A model generated the notes under the pieces. It ran no database searches, was not told the DNA's origin, and saw nothing but the letters and a program-made list of their open reading frames with translations. Positions 34,127 through 43,398 of a stretch of 64,000 nt of DNA are shown here, piece after piece. Where the stretch lies: assembly GCF_038022665.1 (NCBI RefSeq), contig NZ_CP150629.1, forward strand, positions 912,480-976,479. The letters are read 5' to 3'. The DNA comes from Methanolobus sp. WCC4. GTDB lineage: Archaea > Halobacteriota > Methanosarcinia > Methanosarcinales > Methanosarcinaceae. The position numbers and the translations under genes were made by a program. How positions within the stretch are numbered: position 1 is the stretch's first letter; every line of letters starts with the position of its first letter.

Positions 34127-35806
34127 ATGAAACCCCGGAAGATCCATAGGTATTCAATGATCAAAAGGTATGGAAAGATCGTTGATGCTCTTGTCAAGTA
34201 CGAGTTCGGTCATATAGCTGACCGGATGGGTATCGGGGATATAAGGTCTTTGAGATCAAGGCTGAAAAAGCAGGAAAAGGTCCATAAGGACACAGATTCG
34301 GGTCCGAAGAAAGCACGACTGATGCTTGAAGAACTTGGGCCCACTTACATAAAGCTTGGCCAGATACTGAGTATGCGTCAGGATCTGATCCCTCCTGATT
34401 ATGCCAATGAGTTCTCGAAACTTCAGGATGATGTCCAGCCTTTTGGAATGGAAGAGGTTGAAAGGCTTATCAAAGACGAGCTGGGTTCGGATATAGCCGA
34501 TATTTTCCTGTGCTTTGAAGAAGAACCGATAGCTGCTGCTTCTATAGGTCAGGTGCATCGTGCGAAACTGATGACCGGGGAGGATGTGGTTGTCAAGGTC
34601 CAGCGACCCGGTATCATGAAGATCATCAAGGCCGACCTGGATATAATTTACAGTATAGCGGCCTTTGCAGAGGAACATCTGCCGGAGGCGAAACTATATC
34701 GGCCTGTTGAGATAGTCGAGGAGTTCGAACGGTCCATCAAAGCCGAGATGGACTATACACAGGAAGGGAGGAACGCTGACCACTTTGCCCGCAATTTCCG
34801 TGAACATCCCCGGATATATATCCCGAAGGTGTACTGGGACCATTCCAGCGAAAAGGTGCTGACACTGGAATACATCGATGGTGTAAAATGTAATTCCTTC
34901 GGGGAACTGGAGAGGATGGGAGTTGACCGGACGGAGGTTGCCACTGAGGTTCTGAAGGCCTTCATGAAGCAGGTGTATGAAGATGGTTTCTTCCATGCGG
35001 ACCTGCATCCGGGAAATGTTTTCATAATGAAGGATGGTATGATAGCTCTCCTTGATTTCGGAATGGCCGGTTTCCTTTCCAGGGATATGCGTGATCTTCT
35101 TATTGATGATCTTATAGCAATAACGAAAGGTGACACTATACTCTACATTGAACTTCTGAGGGACTTCGGTTCTATCGGTGATGATGTGGATCTGGCATCT
35201 TTGAAGATAGATATCGATCATCTTCTGTACAAGTACTATGGAAGGCCTATCAGGCAGTTGAACACTGCTCTTATCCTCGAGGAGATGATAGGTCTGCTGA
35301 GGAAATATCAGGTAAGGGTTCCTGCTAACGTGGCCCTGCTCTCAAAGGGTGCGATGACCGCAGAAGGCTTCAGCAGTGTAATGGACCCTGGTGTCAATCT
35401 CAGTCTTATCGCGGAACCTTTTGCCAGGAAGGCGATAAAGGACCGTATGCGTCTGACGAATATCGCAAACAGTGCGTACAGGGATTATAGTAACTGGACC
35501 CGTATCCTTCACAAGGCGCCCATGCAGATCTCCCATATCCTTGAGATCGCTGAAAGAGGTTACCTGAAACTGCGCTTCGAACCTCATGGTTTTGACAGGG
35601 TAGTTGCAGAGATAGATGCTGCAAGCAACCGCCTTTCGTTCAGTCTTATCATCTCAGCGATCATCGTGGGTTCTTCACTGATCATCCAGACCGGAATGGA
35701 GCCACATGTGTGGGGAGTGCCATTGCTTGGTGTGATGGGTTTTTTGATGGCAGGCTTCCTTGGAATGTGGCTTGTGATCTATATACTCCGTACCGGAAGG
35801 ATCTGA
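34127..35806 (+). CDS. ABC1/UbiB-family atypical protein kinase
   Basis: A 559-residue UbiB/ADCK-type kinase-like ATPase. The family features are the KxGQ motif (YIKLGQILSMRQDLIPPDYA, about residue 75), the Ala-rich loop AAASIGQVHRA, the catalytic FFHADLHPGNVF and the metal-binding LLDFGMAGFLS. Two C-terminal transmembrane helices (SLIISAIIVGSSLIIQ and LMAGFLGMWLVIYIL) anchor it. Relatives support isoprenoid-lipid or quinone metabolism; in a methanogen methanophenazine or lipid handling is a reasonable but unproven role. An AT-rich promoter near 34080 suggests its own transcript. Confidence 0.88.
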   Translation: MKPRKIHRYSMIKRYGKIVDALVKYEFGHIADRMGIGDIRSLRSRLKKQEKVHKDTDSGPKKARLMLEELGPTYIKLGQILSMRQDLIPPDYANEFSKLQDDVQPFGMEEVERLIKDELGSDIADIFLCFEEEPIAAASIGQVHRAKLMTGEDVVVKVQRPGIMKIIKADLDIIYSIAAFAEEHLPEAKLYRPVEIVEEFERSIKAEMDYTQEGRNADHFARNFREHPRIYIPKVYWDHSSEKVLTLEYIDGVKCNSFGELERMGVDRTEVATEVLKAFMKQVYEDGFFHADLHPGNVFIMKDGMIALLDFGMAGFLSRDMRDLLIDDLIAITKGDTILYIELLRDFGSIGDDVDLASLKIDIDHLLYKYYGRPIRQLNTALILEEMIGLLRKYQVRVPANVALLSKGAMTAEGFSSVMDPGVNLSLIAEPFARKAIKDRMRLTNIANSAYRDYSNWTRILHKAPMQISHILEIAERGYLKLRFEPHGFDRVVAEIDAASNRLSFSLIISAIIVGSSLIIQTGMEPHVWGVPLLGVMGFLMAGFLGMWLVIYILRTGRI

Positions 35807-35890
35807 TACGAACAGTATATCTTAAATAGACCTAGAATGTAAGTAGTACGCCGTTTAGATGTCCACGGACAAACATCTTCGGGTGAAAAT

Positions 35891-36865
35891 ATGACAGATC
35901 CAAACATTGAGAGAAAGCTTGTTGAGATCATGCGGATCATCAGTGAGAGCGATAAGCCTCTGGGTGCTCGCCTCATAGCTGATGAGCTCCATAATCGTGG
36001 TTATGCCATCGGAGAGCGGGCTGTAAGGTATCATTTGCGGATACTTGATGAGCGCGGTTTCACTAAAAAGCATGGCTACATAGGGCGTACCATCACCGAG
36101 CGTGGTAAGAAGGAACTGAATGACGCTCTGATAAGTGACCGTTTTGGATTCGTTATCACGAGGATCGAGGAGCTGATCTATAAGGCCGACTACAATGTGG
36201 ACACGGGCAAAGGCAATGTCATTGTCAATATTACAAATATCGATAAGGACGATTATGATAATGCCACTGAGGTCATAAGGTATGCAATGGATCACGGCGC
36301 AACCATCAGTCCCAGGGTTGGCATCATCGAGGAAGACACCGATCTTGACATATACGTGCCTGAAGGTAAAGTTGCCGTTGCAACAGTATGCAGTATAACC
36401 TTCGATGGTCTTCTTCTGAACAGTGGTATTCCTGTTGTTCCTGTCTATGGTGGACTTATGGAGATCGCGGACCATTCTCCTGCTGGTTTCCTTGACCTGA
36501 TATCGTATAATGGAACATCCATTGACCCGATAAAGATCTTCCTCCGGCGTAAAGCGACCTCGATACTTGAGGCTATCGAGACCGGCAATGGTAAGATGCT
36601 TGCCAATGTTCGCCAGATCCCTGCCTCTGCTGCAAAGCGGGCTGAGGAAATACTGGATATAGCAGGCAAACATGACATAAGTGGTCACCTGGCTATCGGA
36701 GAACCTGATGAAGATGTGCTTTTTGCACCAATAGAAAGAGGAAAGATAGGCATTCCTGTAATGGTGGGTATAAATTCCGTTGCTGCTGTTGAAGAAGCAG
36801 GTATCCCTGTTGAGACGAACCCTGTCTCAGCTGTGATGGAATACAGTAAGATGAAAAAGCTTTGA
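35891..36865 (+). CDS. nrpR: Nitrogen repressor NrpR (NrpRI type)
   Basis: A 324-residue regulator with one N-terminal winged helix (about 1-75, LGARLIADELHNRGYAIGER, GERAVRYHLRILDERGFT) and one NrpR ligand domain (about 80-320, ending GIPVETNPVSAVMEYSKMK). NrpR represses nitrogen genes when fixed nitrogen is abundant and lets go when 2-oxoglutarate rises. A single NrpR domain joined to an HTH is the NrpRI arrangement of Methanosarcina, where a second HTH-less NrpRII assists; no NrpRII gene is seen in this window. Candidate binding sites occur before glnA1, nifH and amt. The GGGTGAAA ribosome site fixes the start. Confidence 0.92.
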   Translation: MTDPNIERKLVEIMRIISESDKPLGARLIADELHNRGYAIGERAVRYHLRILDERGFTKKHGYIGRTITERGKKELNDALISDRFGFVITRIEELIYKADYNVDTGKGNVIVNITNIDKDDYDNATEVIRYAMDHGATISPRVGIIEEDTDLDIYVPEGKVAVATVCSITFDGLLLNSGIPVVPVYGGLMEIADHSPAGFLDLISYNGTSIDPIKIFLRRKATSILEAIETGNGKMLANVRQIPASAAKRAEEILDIAGKHDISGHLAIGEPDEDVLFAPIERGKIGIPVMVGINSVAAVEEAGIPVETNPVSAVMEYSKMKKL

Positions 36866-37122
36866 AGCGCTTTTCGTTTTTTAAATTTACTTTTTCTTAA
36901 TATTAATTTACTTTTACCAATAGCCGGTCGAAGCTGTGAGCTTTGTTTTTGAATCTGTTTGCCGGATGCTTTCTGAAACATCCGTGTTCAGTGTATCTGG
37001 CGGACCACAATACAGATATATAATTGTGTGATATTTCCTCAAATAATTAATAATTTAAAACTTATTTTTCAATAAGTGTGTGGTCATTGTTCCCTACACT
37101 GGATAACTATGAAAGGGGTTAG

Positions 37123-37635
37123 ATGAAAGCAGGATATGTACTTCTATTATTGTTATTGATCGGAATATTTCTGATGCAATCTCTGTATGTCGGTAAAGAA
37201 GTGAAGGGTGGTATATTCCCTCCTAAAGATTGCAGAATTACATTTGAACAGGCACAAGAGATTACAAATAATAGTATTCTGGTTCCTTCGTACCTGCCTG
37301 ATGGGTACAAAATGCAAAGTGCATGTCTGGTAAATGGAACATCTGATCATCCTGATTTTACCGGCTATTCCCAGCTGATCTATACAAACGAAAACAGTTC
37401 TTTTTCTGTAACAGAGGATTTCTCCGGGACAAAGGAATTCACATTCGAAGCACCAGCATCAGATGATGATGTGGAAGTTGAAAAGATTACAATAGGCGGG
37501 CATGAAGGAGAATTGAGGACAATACGTGACGAGGTAATGAGAATTAACTGGTATATCGATGGCATCAGTGTCTCAGTTTCATCTCATTTCCTGGAAAAGA
37601 ATGAACTGATCAGAATTGCAGAATCCGTAAAATGA
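37123..37635 (+). CDS. Membrane-anchored DUF4367-like protein
   Basis: A 170-residue exported protein with an N-terminal hydrophobic anchor (MKAGYVLLLLLLIGIFLMQS) and a DUF4367-like domain (FEQAQEITNNSILVPSYLPDG, GYSQLIYTNENSSFSVTEDF, GGHEGELRTI, ISVSVSSHFLEKNELIRIAE). No lipobox cysteine is present, unlike its two neighbours. The three consecutive genes 37123-39324 are paralogs of this domain and probably one operon. The domain also occurs at the C-terminus of RseB-like and lipoprotein carrier proteins; its role here is unknown. Confidence 0.75.
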   Translation: MKAGYVLLLLLLIGIFLMQSLYVGKEVKGGIFPPKDCRITFEQAQEITNNSILVPSYLPDGYKMQSACLVNGTSDHPDFTGYSQLIYTNENSSFSVTEDFSGTKEFTFEAPASDDDVEVEKITIGGHEGELRTIRDEVMRINWYIDGISVSVSSHFLEKNELIRIAESVK

Positions 37636-37653
37636 AATTATGGTGTGGATAAA

Positions 37654-38199
37654 ATGAGAACAAAGTTATTGGTGATATTGTTATTGATGGGAGCTGTTTT
37701 GTTAAGCTCCGGTTGTACGGGGTATAAAGTTACATCTGATTCCATTAATTCCAAAGGAGTAGGGGTAAATGAAGATTCAATGAAGGTCTATACAAGTGAG
37801 AAAGTGGAACTGGAGCAGGCACAAGAAGCTACGAACAATAATTTGTTAATTCCTTCCTACCTGCCGGATGGATATGAACTGGAACGTGTGTATCTGGTAG
37901 ATAAAAGGAATGAGATAAAATTCACCGGCTATGTTTCACTGGAATGCTCCAATGGAGAAAATACTCTTTTTGTAGATGAGGATTTCTCTGAGAAAATGGA
38001 ACTCACATTCGAAGATCCAGAACCCGATGATGATGTGGAAGTTGAGATCATCACAATAGGCGGACATGAGGGTGAACTCAGGATCATCCAGGGGACGCTA
38101 ATGGAGCTTATCTGGGATATTGATGGTATCAGGGTCTCTGTTTCATCCACTGTCCTTGAAAAGAGTGAACTGATCAGAATTGCGGAATCCGTAGAGTAA
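37654..38199 (+). CDS. DUF4367-like lipoprotein
   Basis: A 181-residue putative lipoprotein. The signal peptide ends in a lipobox (LLMGAVLLSSGCTG), so Cys near residue 21 would be lipid-modified. It continues with the DUF4367-like domain (LEQAQEATNNNLLIPSYLPDG, ISSTVLEKSELIRIAESVE-type end). Closely similar to the preceding gene product in the C-terminal half. The start at 37654 is chosen for GGTGTGG just upstream, in preference to the GTG at 37645. Middle gene of a three-gene set. Confidence 0.78.
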   Translation: MRTKLLVILLLMGAVLLSSGCTGYKVTSDSINSKGVGVNEDSMKVYTSEKVELEQAQEATNNNLLIPSYLPDGYELERVYLVDKRNEIKFTGYVSLECSNGENTLFVDEDFSEKMELTFEDPEPDDDVEVEIITIGGHEGELRIIQGTLMELIWDIDGIRVSVSSTVLEKSELIRIAESVE

Positions 38200-38217
38200 A
38201 AAGATGGGGTAGATAAA

Positions 38218-39324
38218 ATGGGAACGAAGATGTTGGTGATATTGTTATTGATGGCTGCTGTTCTGTTAAGCTCTGGCTGTACAGAGGGAGAGATGACGGC
38301 AGAGGAAATAGCTGAGAAAGTGCAGCAAGAACAGTTTGCTCTGGATGATTATTCTGCTACTGTCCTGATGACATCTACAAGTGGGGAAAATTCGCAGATC
38401 GTGAAGTACGAGCTGGTGGAAAAGGGTCCTGACCGATCAAAAATAACCATGTTACTTCCTCAAGAAGAAGCCGGAATCATCAGGGTCGAGAACGGTGATC
38501 AAATGTGGAGATATGATCCCGAGGATGAAGCTTTCGTTCTTTATGATGGATTACTGCTCCCTGATGACTATAATGGGAAATATTCCGAAATGATCGAATA
38601 TTATCTGAATGAAGCTGATATCGGCATTATGGGCATGGAAATCTATGAAGGTCGTGAAACCTATGTTCTTCTATCAGAACCAAAAAAGGACCGAAATGAT
38701 GACGGGGGTCCTGTTGATTTTGAATCAAAGATATGGGTGGACAAGGAAACCTGGGTGCCTCTTAGATTAGAGACTACCTTTACCGAGGGTGGCGGATCAG
38801 AGTTGACTGGCGTGGTAGAATATCAGGATTTCAAGGTAAATACGGGCATTGAGGATGAAGATTTTGAGATTCCGGAGGATACTGAAGTGATCATGTCAGG
38901 ATCTCTCCCCATTCAACCGGAGCTAACACTTGAGGAAGCCAAAAACATCTCAGCTAACAAGATACTGATCCCTTCCTATCTGCCAGAGGGGTATGAGTTC
39001 GTAAAAGTGTTCGTTGATACAGAGGCTTACAAAGCGGCTGGAGAAGAAGGGACCTTCATTGGAATTATCTACTCGAAAGAGGAAGAATCCTCAATTTACA
39101 TCTCTGAAGAGTTCAATGAAGGGGGAAATGCTGTTGTTGTCCCTTCTATTGAGGCAGATGAAGAATTCGAGGTAGTTACAATAAATGGTGAAGAGGGGAA
39201 ATTGCTTACATTCGGCAATGGCGACTATAGGCTGGACTGGGAAGTGAACGGTAACAGGGTGATAATCTCAACGTACCATGGCGATAGGGATGAACTGATA
39301 AAGATTGCAGAGTCGATGAAATGA
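38218..39324 (+). CDS. LolA-like/DUF4367 fusion lipoprotein
   Basis: A 368-residue lipoprotein (LLLMAAVLLSSGCTEGEM lipobox). An N-terminal half of LolA/LppX-like type covers about 22-215 (IAEKVQQEQFALDDYSATVL, MWRYDPEDEAFVLYDGL, SKIWVDKETWVPLRLETTF). A C-terminal DUF4367-like domain shared with the two upstream genes covers about 235-368 (LEEAKNISANKILIPSYLPE). LolA-like folds are hydrophobic cups that bind lipids or lipoproteins; an envelope-lipid role is possible. The fusion suggests the neighbouring single-domain proteins may work with it. Confidence 0.8.
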   Translation: MGTKMLVILLLMAAVLLSSGCTEGEMTAEEIAEKVQQEQFALDDYSATVLMTSTSGENSQIVKYELVEKGPDRSKITMLLPQEEAGIIRVENGDQMWRYDPEDEAFVLYDGLLLPDDYNGKYSEMIEYYLNEADIGIMGMEIYEGRETYVLLSEPKKDRNDDGGPVDFESKIWVDKETWVPLRLETTFTEGGGSELTGVVEYQDFKVNTGIEDEDFEIPEDTEVIMSGSLPIQPELTLEEAKNISANKILIPSYLPEGYEFVKVFVDTEAYKAAGEEGTFIGIIYSKEEESSIYISEEFNEGGNAVVVPSIEADEEFEVVTINGEEGKLLTFGNGDYRLDWEVNGNRVIISTYHGDRDELIKIAESMK

Positions 39325-39342
39325 CCTAATATCTTACTATAT

Positions 39343-39361
39343 GGGAGCCTTGGCGGTTCCC
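39343..39361 (+). terminator. Hairpin terminator after the DUF4367 operon
   Basis: GGGAGCC (39343-39349) pairs with GGTTCCC (39355-39361), with one G-T pair, followed by TTTTC. The position shortly after the last stop fits a terminator. Confidence 0.6.
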
Positions 39362-39750
39362 TTTTCATTTATGGTGAAGCAAAAAAGATAATTAAAATTC
39401 TTGCTTTATATAGGATTTACCTGGTATATAAATGATTTCGTAATATCAAAAAATTCAATTCCTTTTTCGTTCTATTAAACTCTTATCCATGCAATATCTG
39501 CGAACATGGCGTAAGTATGTGAAAATCGCAGAACTCTTTTTATATTACTGGACTAGAAAAATATCTAATGTGTGGGATCTGTGATATTTTACCTCAGTTT
39601 GGGCTCTAAATACCCATTACTGTATGTAAAATATTACTTCAGTACTATGAAAATATCAGGAGTGGTGTACACAAACCAGCATATTTAAATAGTATGAAGT
39701 CTACACATAGCATCCGTCTTCCTAATGAAGATAAAACAAAGGTGTTACTC
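39362..39750 (+). promoter_or_regulatory. Upstream region of amt-glnK
   Basis: A TATA box atatttaaat lies at 39681-39690, so transcripts should begin near 39710, after the in-frame ATG at 39694. The palindromic GTAA-AATA-TTAC at 39626-39637 reads as TGTA-N6-TACT, a relaxed form of the NrpR operator seen before glnA1 and nifH. A second AT-rich box tttatatagg lies near 39413. No gene is seen here. Confidence 0.45.
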
Positions 39751-41166
39751 ATGTATGGAATATCACAGAAACTCAATTCAAAGATGATCTGGCAGGTTTT
39801 ACTGCTAATGAGCGTCATATTTATGGTATTTATAGGTCCAGCGTCAGCTGAAACAATGGAAGAGAACGCTGCAGCAATTGCAGATCTTCAGACAGCACTC
39901 ACATTCATGTGGCTCTTGATAGCCGGTGCAATTGTGTTCCTTATGCACGCAGGTTTCTCTCTGGTAGAGATCGGTCTTACCAGAACAAAGAACACTGCTA
40001 ACATTCTCATGAAGAACTTCATGACCATCTCCCTTGGTATCATCGTATACTGGGCAGTAGGATGGGGAATCATGTACGGTGCCGACTATGCAGGCCTTAT
40101 CGGTATTGACCAGTTCTTCCTTATGGGAGCTGACAATGCGGTATGGAACGGATGGTGGTTCCAGATGGTCTTCGCAGCAACCGGTGCAACAATCGTTTCA
40201 GGTGCAATGGCTGAGAGGACTGATTTCAAGGCATATCTCATTTATACAATACTTATGGTAGCACTCATCTACCCTGTCTATGGACACTGGGTATGGAGTG
40301 GTTCAGGAATACTTACAACAGGTTTCATAGTAGACGCAATTGGTGTCGCACACCATGACTTTGCAGGTTCCGGTGTAGTACACTCAATTGGTGGATATTC
40401 AGCTCTTGCAGGTGTACTGCTTGTAGGTGCAAGGATCGGCAAGTTCAAGAACGGAAAGCCAATGGCAATTCCAGGTCACAGTCTTCCACTTGCATTCCTC
40501 GGTACCCTTATACTTGCATTCGGTTGGGTAGGATTCAACGGTGGTAGTACCCTTGATGCAAACGACCCATTCGCAAACCTCGTAATCGCTAACACATTCA
40601 TTGCAGCTGGCGCAGGAGCAATTATAGTAATGATCATTACCTGGATGAAGACAGGAAAGCCAGACCCATCCCTTACAGCAAACGGACTTCTTGCAGGTCT
40701 TGTAGCAATCACCGCACCTTGTGGTTCAGTCAGTAACTCTGGTGCATTTATCATCGGTCTTATCGGTGGTATTATAGTATACGTAGGTGTAATGTTCAAT
40801 GAGAACGTACTCAAGGTCGATGACCCTGTAGGTGCGATCGCAGTACACGGATACTCAGGTAGCTGGGGACTTATCGCTGTAGGTCTCTTCGCTCTGGGAA
40901 CAGGTGAAGGTTCAATCCTCGAAGGTGCAGCATACACTGCAGAGACAGCAGGTCTCTTCTACGGTGGCGGAGTAGGACTCCTTATGATCCAGTTAGTTGC
41001 AGTGGTACTCAGTATAGTATGGGCATTCGGAATCTCATTCATCATCTTCAAGATACTCGATGTAGTTATCGGACTCCGTGTCTCTGAAGAGCATGAGATC
41101 GCTGGACTTGATGTAGTTGAACATGGTATCAGTGCATACCCAGAATTCCTTCTTGCAAAGGAGTGA
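39751..41166 (+). CDS. amt: Ammonium transporter (Amt) linked to GlnK
   Basis: A 471-residue Amt/Mep/Rh channel with an N-terminal signal-like segment (MIWQVLLLMSVIFMVFIGPASA) and eleven further helices. The pore histidine pair is present in GSGVVHSIGGYSAL and AIAVHGYSGSWGL. It brings ammonium into the cell under limitation and is blocked by unmodified GlnK when nitrogen is plentiful. The start at 39751 is chosen for AGGTG seven bases upstream and because the TATA box implies transcription begins after the upstream ATG at 39694. glnK follows after 6 bases, the canonical pairing. Confidence 0.94.
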   Translation: MYGISQKLNSKMIWQVLLLMSVIFMVFIGPASAETMEENAAAIADLQTALTFMWLLIAGAIVFLMHAGFSLVEIGLTRTKNTANILMKNFMTISLGIIVYWAVGWGIMYGADYAGLIGIDQFFLMGADNAVWNGWWFQMVFAATGATIVSGAMAERTDFKAYLIYTILMVALIYPVYGHWVWSGSGILTTGFIVDAIGVAHHDFAGSGVVHSIGGYSALAGVLLVGARIGKFKNGKPMAIPGHSLPLAFLGTLILAFGWVGFNGGSTLDANDPFANLVIANTFIAAGAGAIIVMIITWMKTGKPDPSLTANGLLAGLVAITAPCGSVSNSGAFIIGLIGGIIVYVGVMFNENVLKVDDPVGAIAVHGYSGSWGLIAVGLFALGTGEGSILEGAAYTAETAGLFYGGGVGLLMIQLVAVVLSIVWAFGISFIIFKILDVVIGLRVSEEHEIAGLDVVEHGISAYPEFLLAKE

Positions 41167-41172
41167 TAAGAA

Positions 41173-41511
41173 ATGATGAAGATAGAAGCAATCATAAGAC
41201 CTACAAAGATCCATGAGGTCAAGGACGCACTGGAAGAGGCAGGATACGAGAGTATCACCGTGACCGATGTAAAAGGCCGTGGTAAGCAGAAGGGCGTAAT
41301 GCAGCAGTGGAGAGGACGCAAGTATTGCGTTGACCTCCTTCCAAAGATCAAAATGGAGATCGTAGTAAAGGAAGAAGATGTCGATACAGTTGTTGACATC
41401 ATCATGAAGACCTCAGCAACCGGCTCAATTGGTGACGGTAAGATCTTCATATATCCTGTAAGCAAGATCATCAGGATCCGTACAGGTGAAACAGACGGAG
41501 AAGCACTTTAA
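41173..41511 (+). CDS. glnK: PII signalling protein GlnK
   Basis: A 112-residue PII protein sensing ATP/ADP and 2-oxoglutarate. It has IEAIIRPTKIHEVKDALEEA at the start, the B-loop-type GSIGDGKIFIYPV and the C-loop RIRTGETD. In the T-loop QQWRGRKYCVDLLPK the uridylylation-site tyrosine (Tyr51) is conserved, though archaeal GlnK is often unmodified. Coupled with amt, it should bind and close the channel, and in Methanosarcina GlnK also acts on glutamine synthetase. Two ATGs occur in tandem; the first is used. Confidence 0.95.
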   Translation: MMKIEAIIRPTKIHEVKDALEEAGYESITVTDVKGRGKQKGVMQQWRGRKYCVDLLPKIKMEIVVKEEDVDTVVDIIMKTSATGSIGDGKIFIYPVSKIIRIRTGETDGEAL

Positions 41512-41827
41512 GTGCTCTCTCTCTTTTATTTTCAATAATAGATCGATCATCGTGAGCCCCGGGAATTCAAATACCTATAACAGGATTCTGCAGTCCAGTT
41601 GTCACAATATAGCACTTCCATAGTTTTCCGGGGCTCTTCCCTAACAAATCCTTTTTATCACAGTTTTCTGCATATCAGCATTTATTCTCCTTATTGTTCT
41701 CTATTCTTTTGTGAGGGGATGAACTGACCATATCACATTTACGGAACTGTGTTATTGGTAGTATTAACTTTGTAAATACGCAAATAAATAGAAATAATAA
41801 TATACTATTGGTTTATTACATGTGGTT
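41512..41827 (+). other. Intergenic region after glnK with a 12-pair stem
   Basis: GAGCCCCGGGAA (41554-41565) is complementary to TTTCCGGGGCTC (41625-41636) over 12 positions with one G-T pair, enclosing about 59 bases. It lies 42 bases after the glnK stop. It may be a 3' UTR element, a processed RNA or a terminator variant. The rest up to the kinase gene is AT-rich and holds a plausible TATA box near 41797-41808; no gene is seen. Confidence 0.45.
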
Positions 41828-43306
41828 ATGACAGGAAATGATAGACAAAAGATCCTCATCGTAGATGATGAGCGGATCAATGTTGCAGTTATTAGTTCCT
41901 ACCTGTCAGAAGATTATGATGTTATCACGGCATCAAATGGGGAAAGCGCACTCGAGATGGTAAAAGAAGAAGTGCCGGACCTTATTCTCCTGGATGTCAT
42001 CATGCCCGGAATGGACGGTTTTGACGTATGCCGTATCATCAAGCATGACTACAAACTTGACTTCATACCAATAATAATGCTCACAGCACTTACTTCCAAA
42101 GATGACCATCAGAAAGGTATCGAGGTTGGTGCGGATGATTTTCTTAAAAAACCTGCTGACAGGTTCGAGCTGGAGAAAAAGATCACAGCTCTTCTGAGGA
42201 TCAAAGAGCAGCATGACTCCCTTTTGCTTGAACGTAATAAGGCATACGAGTACCTTGATTATATCGGCAGCCTTGTAGCTGTCCTTGATGAGGATTACAG
42301 GCTTGTCCACATCAATAAGAAAGGGTCCGACATGCTTGGATACAACAGAAGGAATATCATCAACAGGGACTGGATGGACCTTTTCGTTGCGGAAAGCTAT
42401 ACCGGCCATGTAAGGGACAGGTACGAGCGACTATTGAAGGATGGCACAGGAAGTTCGGAATACCATGAATATCCTGTTATGACGATCACAAGGAAGGAAA
42501 GGCTTTTCAGGTGGTATGATTCCGTCCTCAAATGTGATGATAGTAGTGAGAAATGTATCCTTATATCAGGTGAGGACATCACCGAGAAAAGAAAAGATGA
42601 GATAAAGTTAATTGAATATGCTGAGCAGATGAAACATTCCAATGAGCTCAAGGACCTGTTCACTGATGTCCTGCGACATGACCTGTTAAACCCTGCAGGT
42701 CTTATCAGGTCATTTACTGAACTCCTGGAAGAAACAGATACATCGGACAGGCAACAGCATATAATTGAGAACATCAAAAGGTCGAACTCCAAGCTTATCG
42801 AGCTCATTGAGGATGCTGCACAACTTGCAAAGCTCGAATCAATGGAAGAGATGGCAATAATAAGGACTGATCTGGCTACTATTTCAAGGGACCAGCTTGA
42901 AAACTTTGCTCCTTTCATGCAGAGTAAGGGCATAAAAGCGGAAATGCATATGGGAACAAGTTGTCCTGCACTTGCCAATCCTATGATCGAAGCTGTTTTC
43001 TCTAACCTGATATCCAATGCTATAAAGTATAGTCCTGAGAAGACCGTTATTTCCATGTCAATAGATGACCTTGGTGATAGGTGGAAGGTAAAGGTCAAAG
43101 ACCGGGGCGATGGTATACCTGACAGGGACAAAGGAGCTGTATTTGAACGTTTTAACAGGCTTCACAAGGAAAACATCAAGGGCAATGGTATAGGTCTTGC
43201 CATTGTAAAAAGGGTCATTGATCTGCATGGTGAGAGCATTGGTGTGCTGGATAACCCGGAAGGTAAGGGTAGTGTTTTCTGGTTCACGGTTAAAAAGGCC
43301 ATGTGA
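41828..43306 (+). CDS. Response regulator-PAS-histidine kinase hybrid
   Basis: A 492-residue soluble hybrid sensor. The receiver domain (1-125) has the acidic pocket VDDE and phospho-acceptor Asp56 (LILLDVIMPGMDG), with Lys in DFLKKPAD. A PAS domain (about 145-260, YIGSLVAVLDEDYRLVHINK to GEDITEKR) follows. The kinase part has DVLRHDLLNPAGLIRSF with the H-box His, and an ATPase domain with SNLISNAIKYSP, DRGDGIPD and GNGIGLAIVKR. No membrane segment, so the signal is internal or a partner. It stands between amt-glnK and a second amt gene, so a link to nitrogen status is possible but unproven. The start at 41828 is preferred over GTG 41822; no strong ribosome site is seen. Confidence 0.9.
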   Translation: MTGNDRQKILIVDDERINVAVISSYLSEDYDVITASNGESALEMVKEEVPDLILLDVIMPGMDGFDVCRIIKHDYKLDFIPIIMLTALTSKDDHQKGIEVGADDFLKKPADRFELEKKITALLRIKEQHDSLLLERNKAYEYLDYIGSLVAVLDEDYRLVHINKKGSDMLGYNRRNIINRDWMDLFVAESYTGHVRDRYERLLKDGTGSSEYHEYPVMTITRKERLFRWYDSVLKCDDSSEKCILISGEDITEKRKDEIKLIEYAEQMKHSNELKDLFTDVLRHDLLNPAGLIRSFTELLEETDTSDRQQHIIENIKRSNSKLIELIEDAAQLAKLESMEEMAIIRTDLATISRDQLENFAPFMQSKGIKAEMHMGTSCPALANPMIEAVFSNLISNAIKYSPEKTVISMSIDDLGDRWKVKVKDRGDGIPDRDKGAVFERFNRLHKENIKGNGIGLAIVKRVIDLHGESIGVLDNPEGKGSVFWFTVKKAM

Positions 43307-43345
43307 ACAACCGCACTCCTGCTATAGTCAACTGTTATAAAAAAG

Positions 43346-43368
43346 AAGATGCACTGAATGTGCATCTT
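43346..43368. terminator. Bidirectional terminator
   Basis: AAGATGCAC (43346-43354) pairs with GTGCATCTT (43360-43368), flanked by A-rich sequence on the left and T-rich on the right. It could thus terminate both the kinase gene and the convergent amt gene. Confidence 0.65.
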
Positions 43369-43398
43369 TTATCCTATCCTCTTTTTTGATTATGTGTA

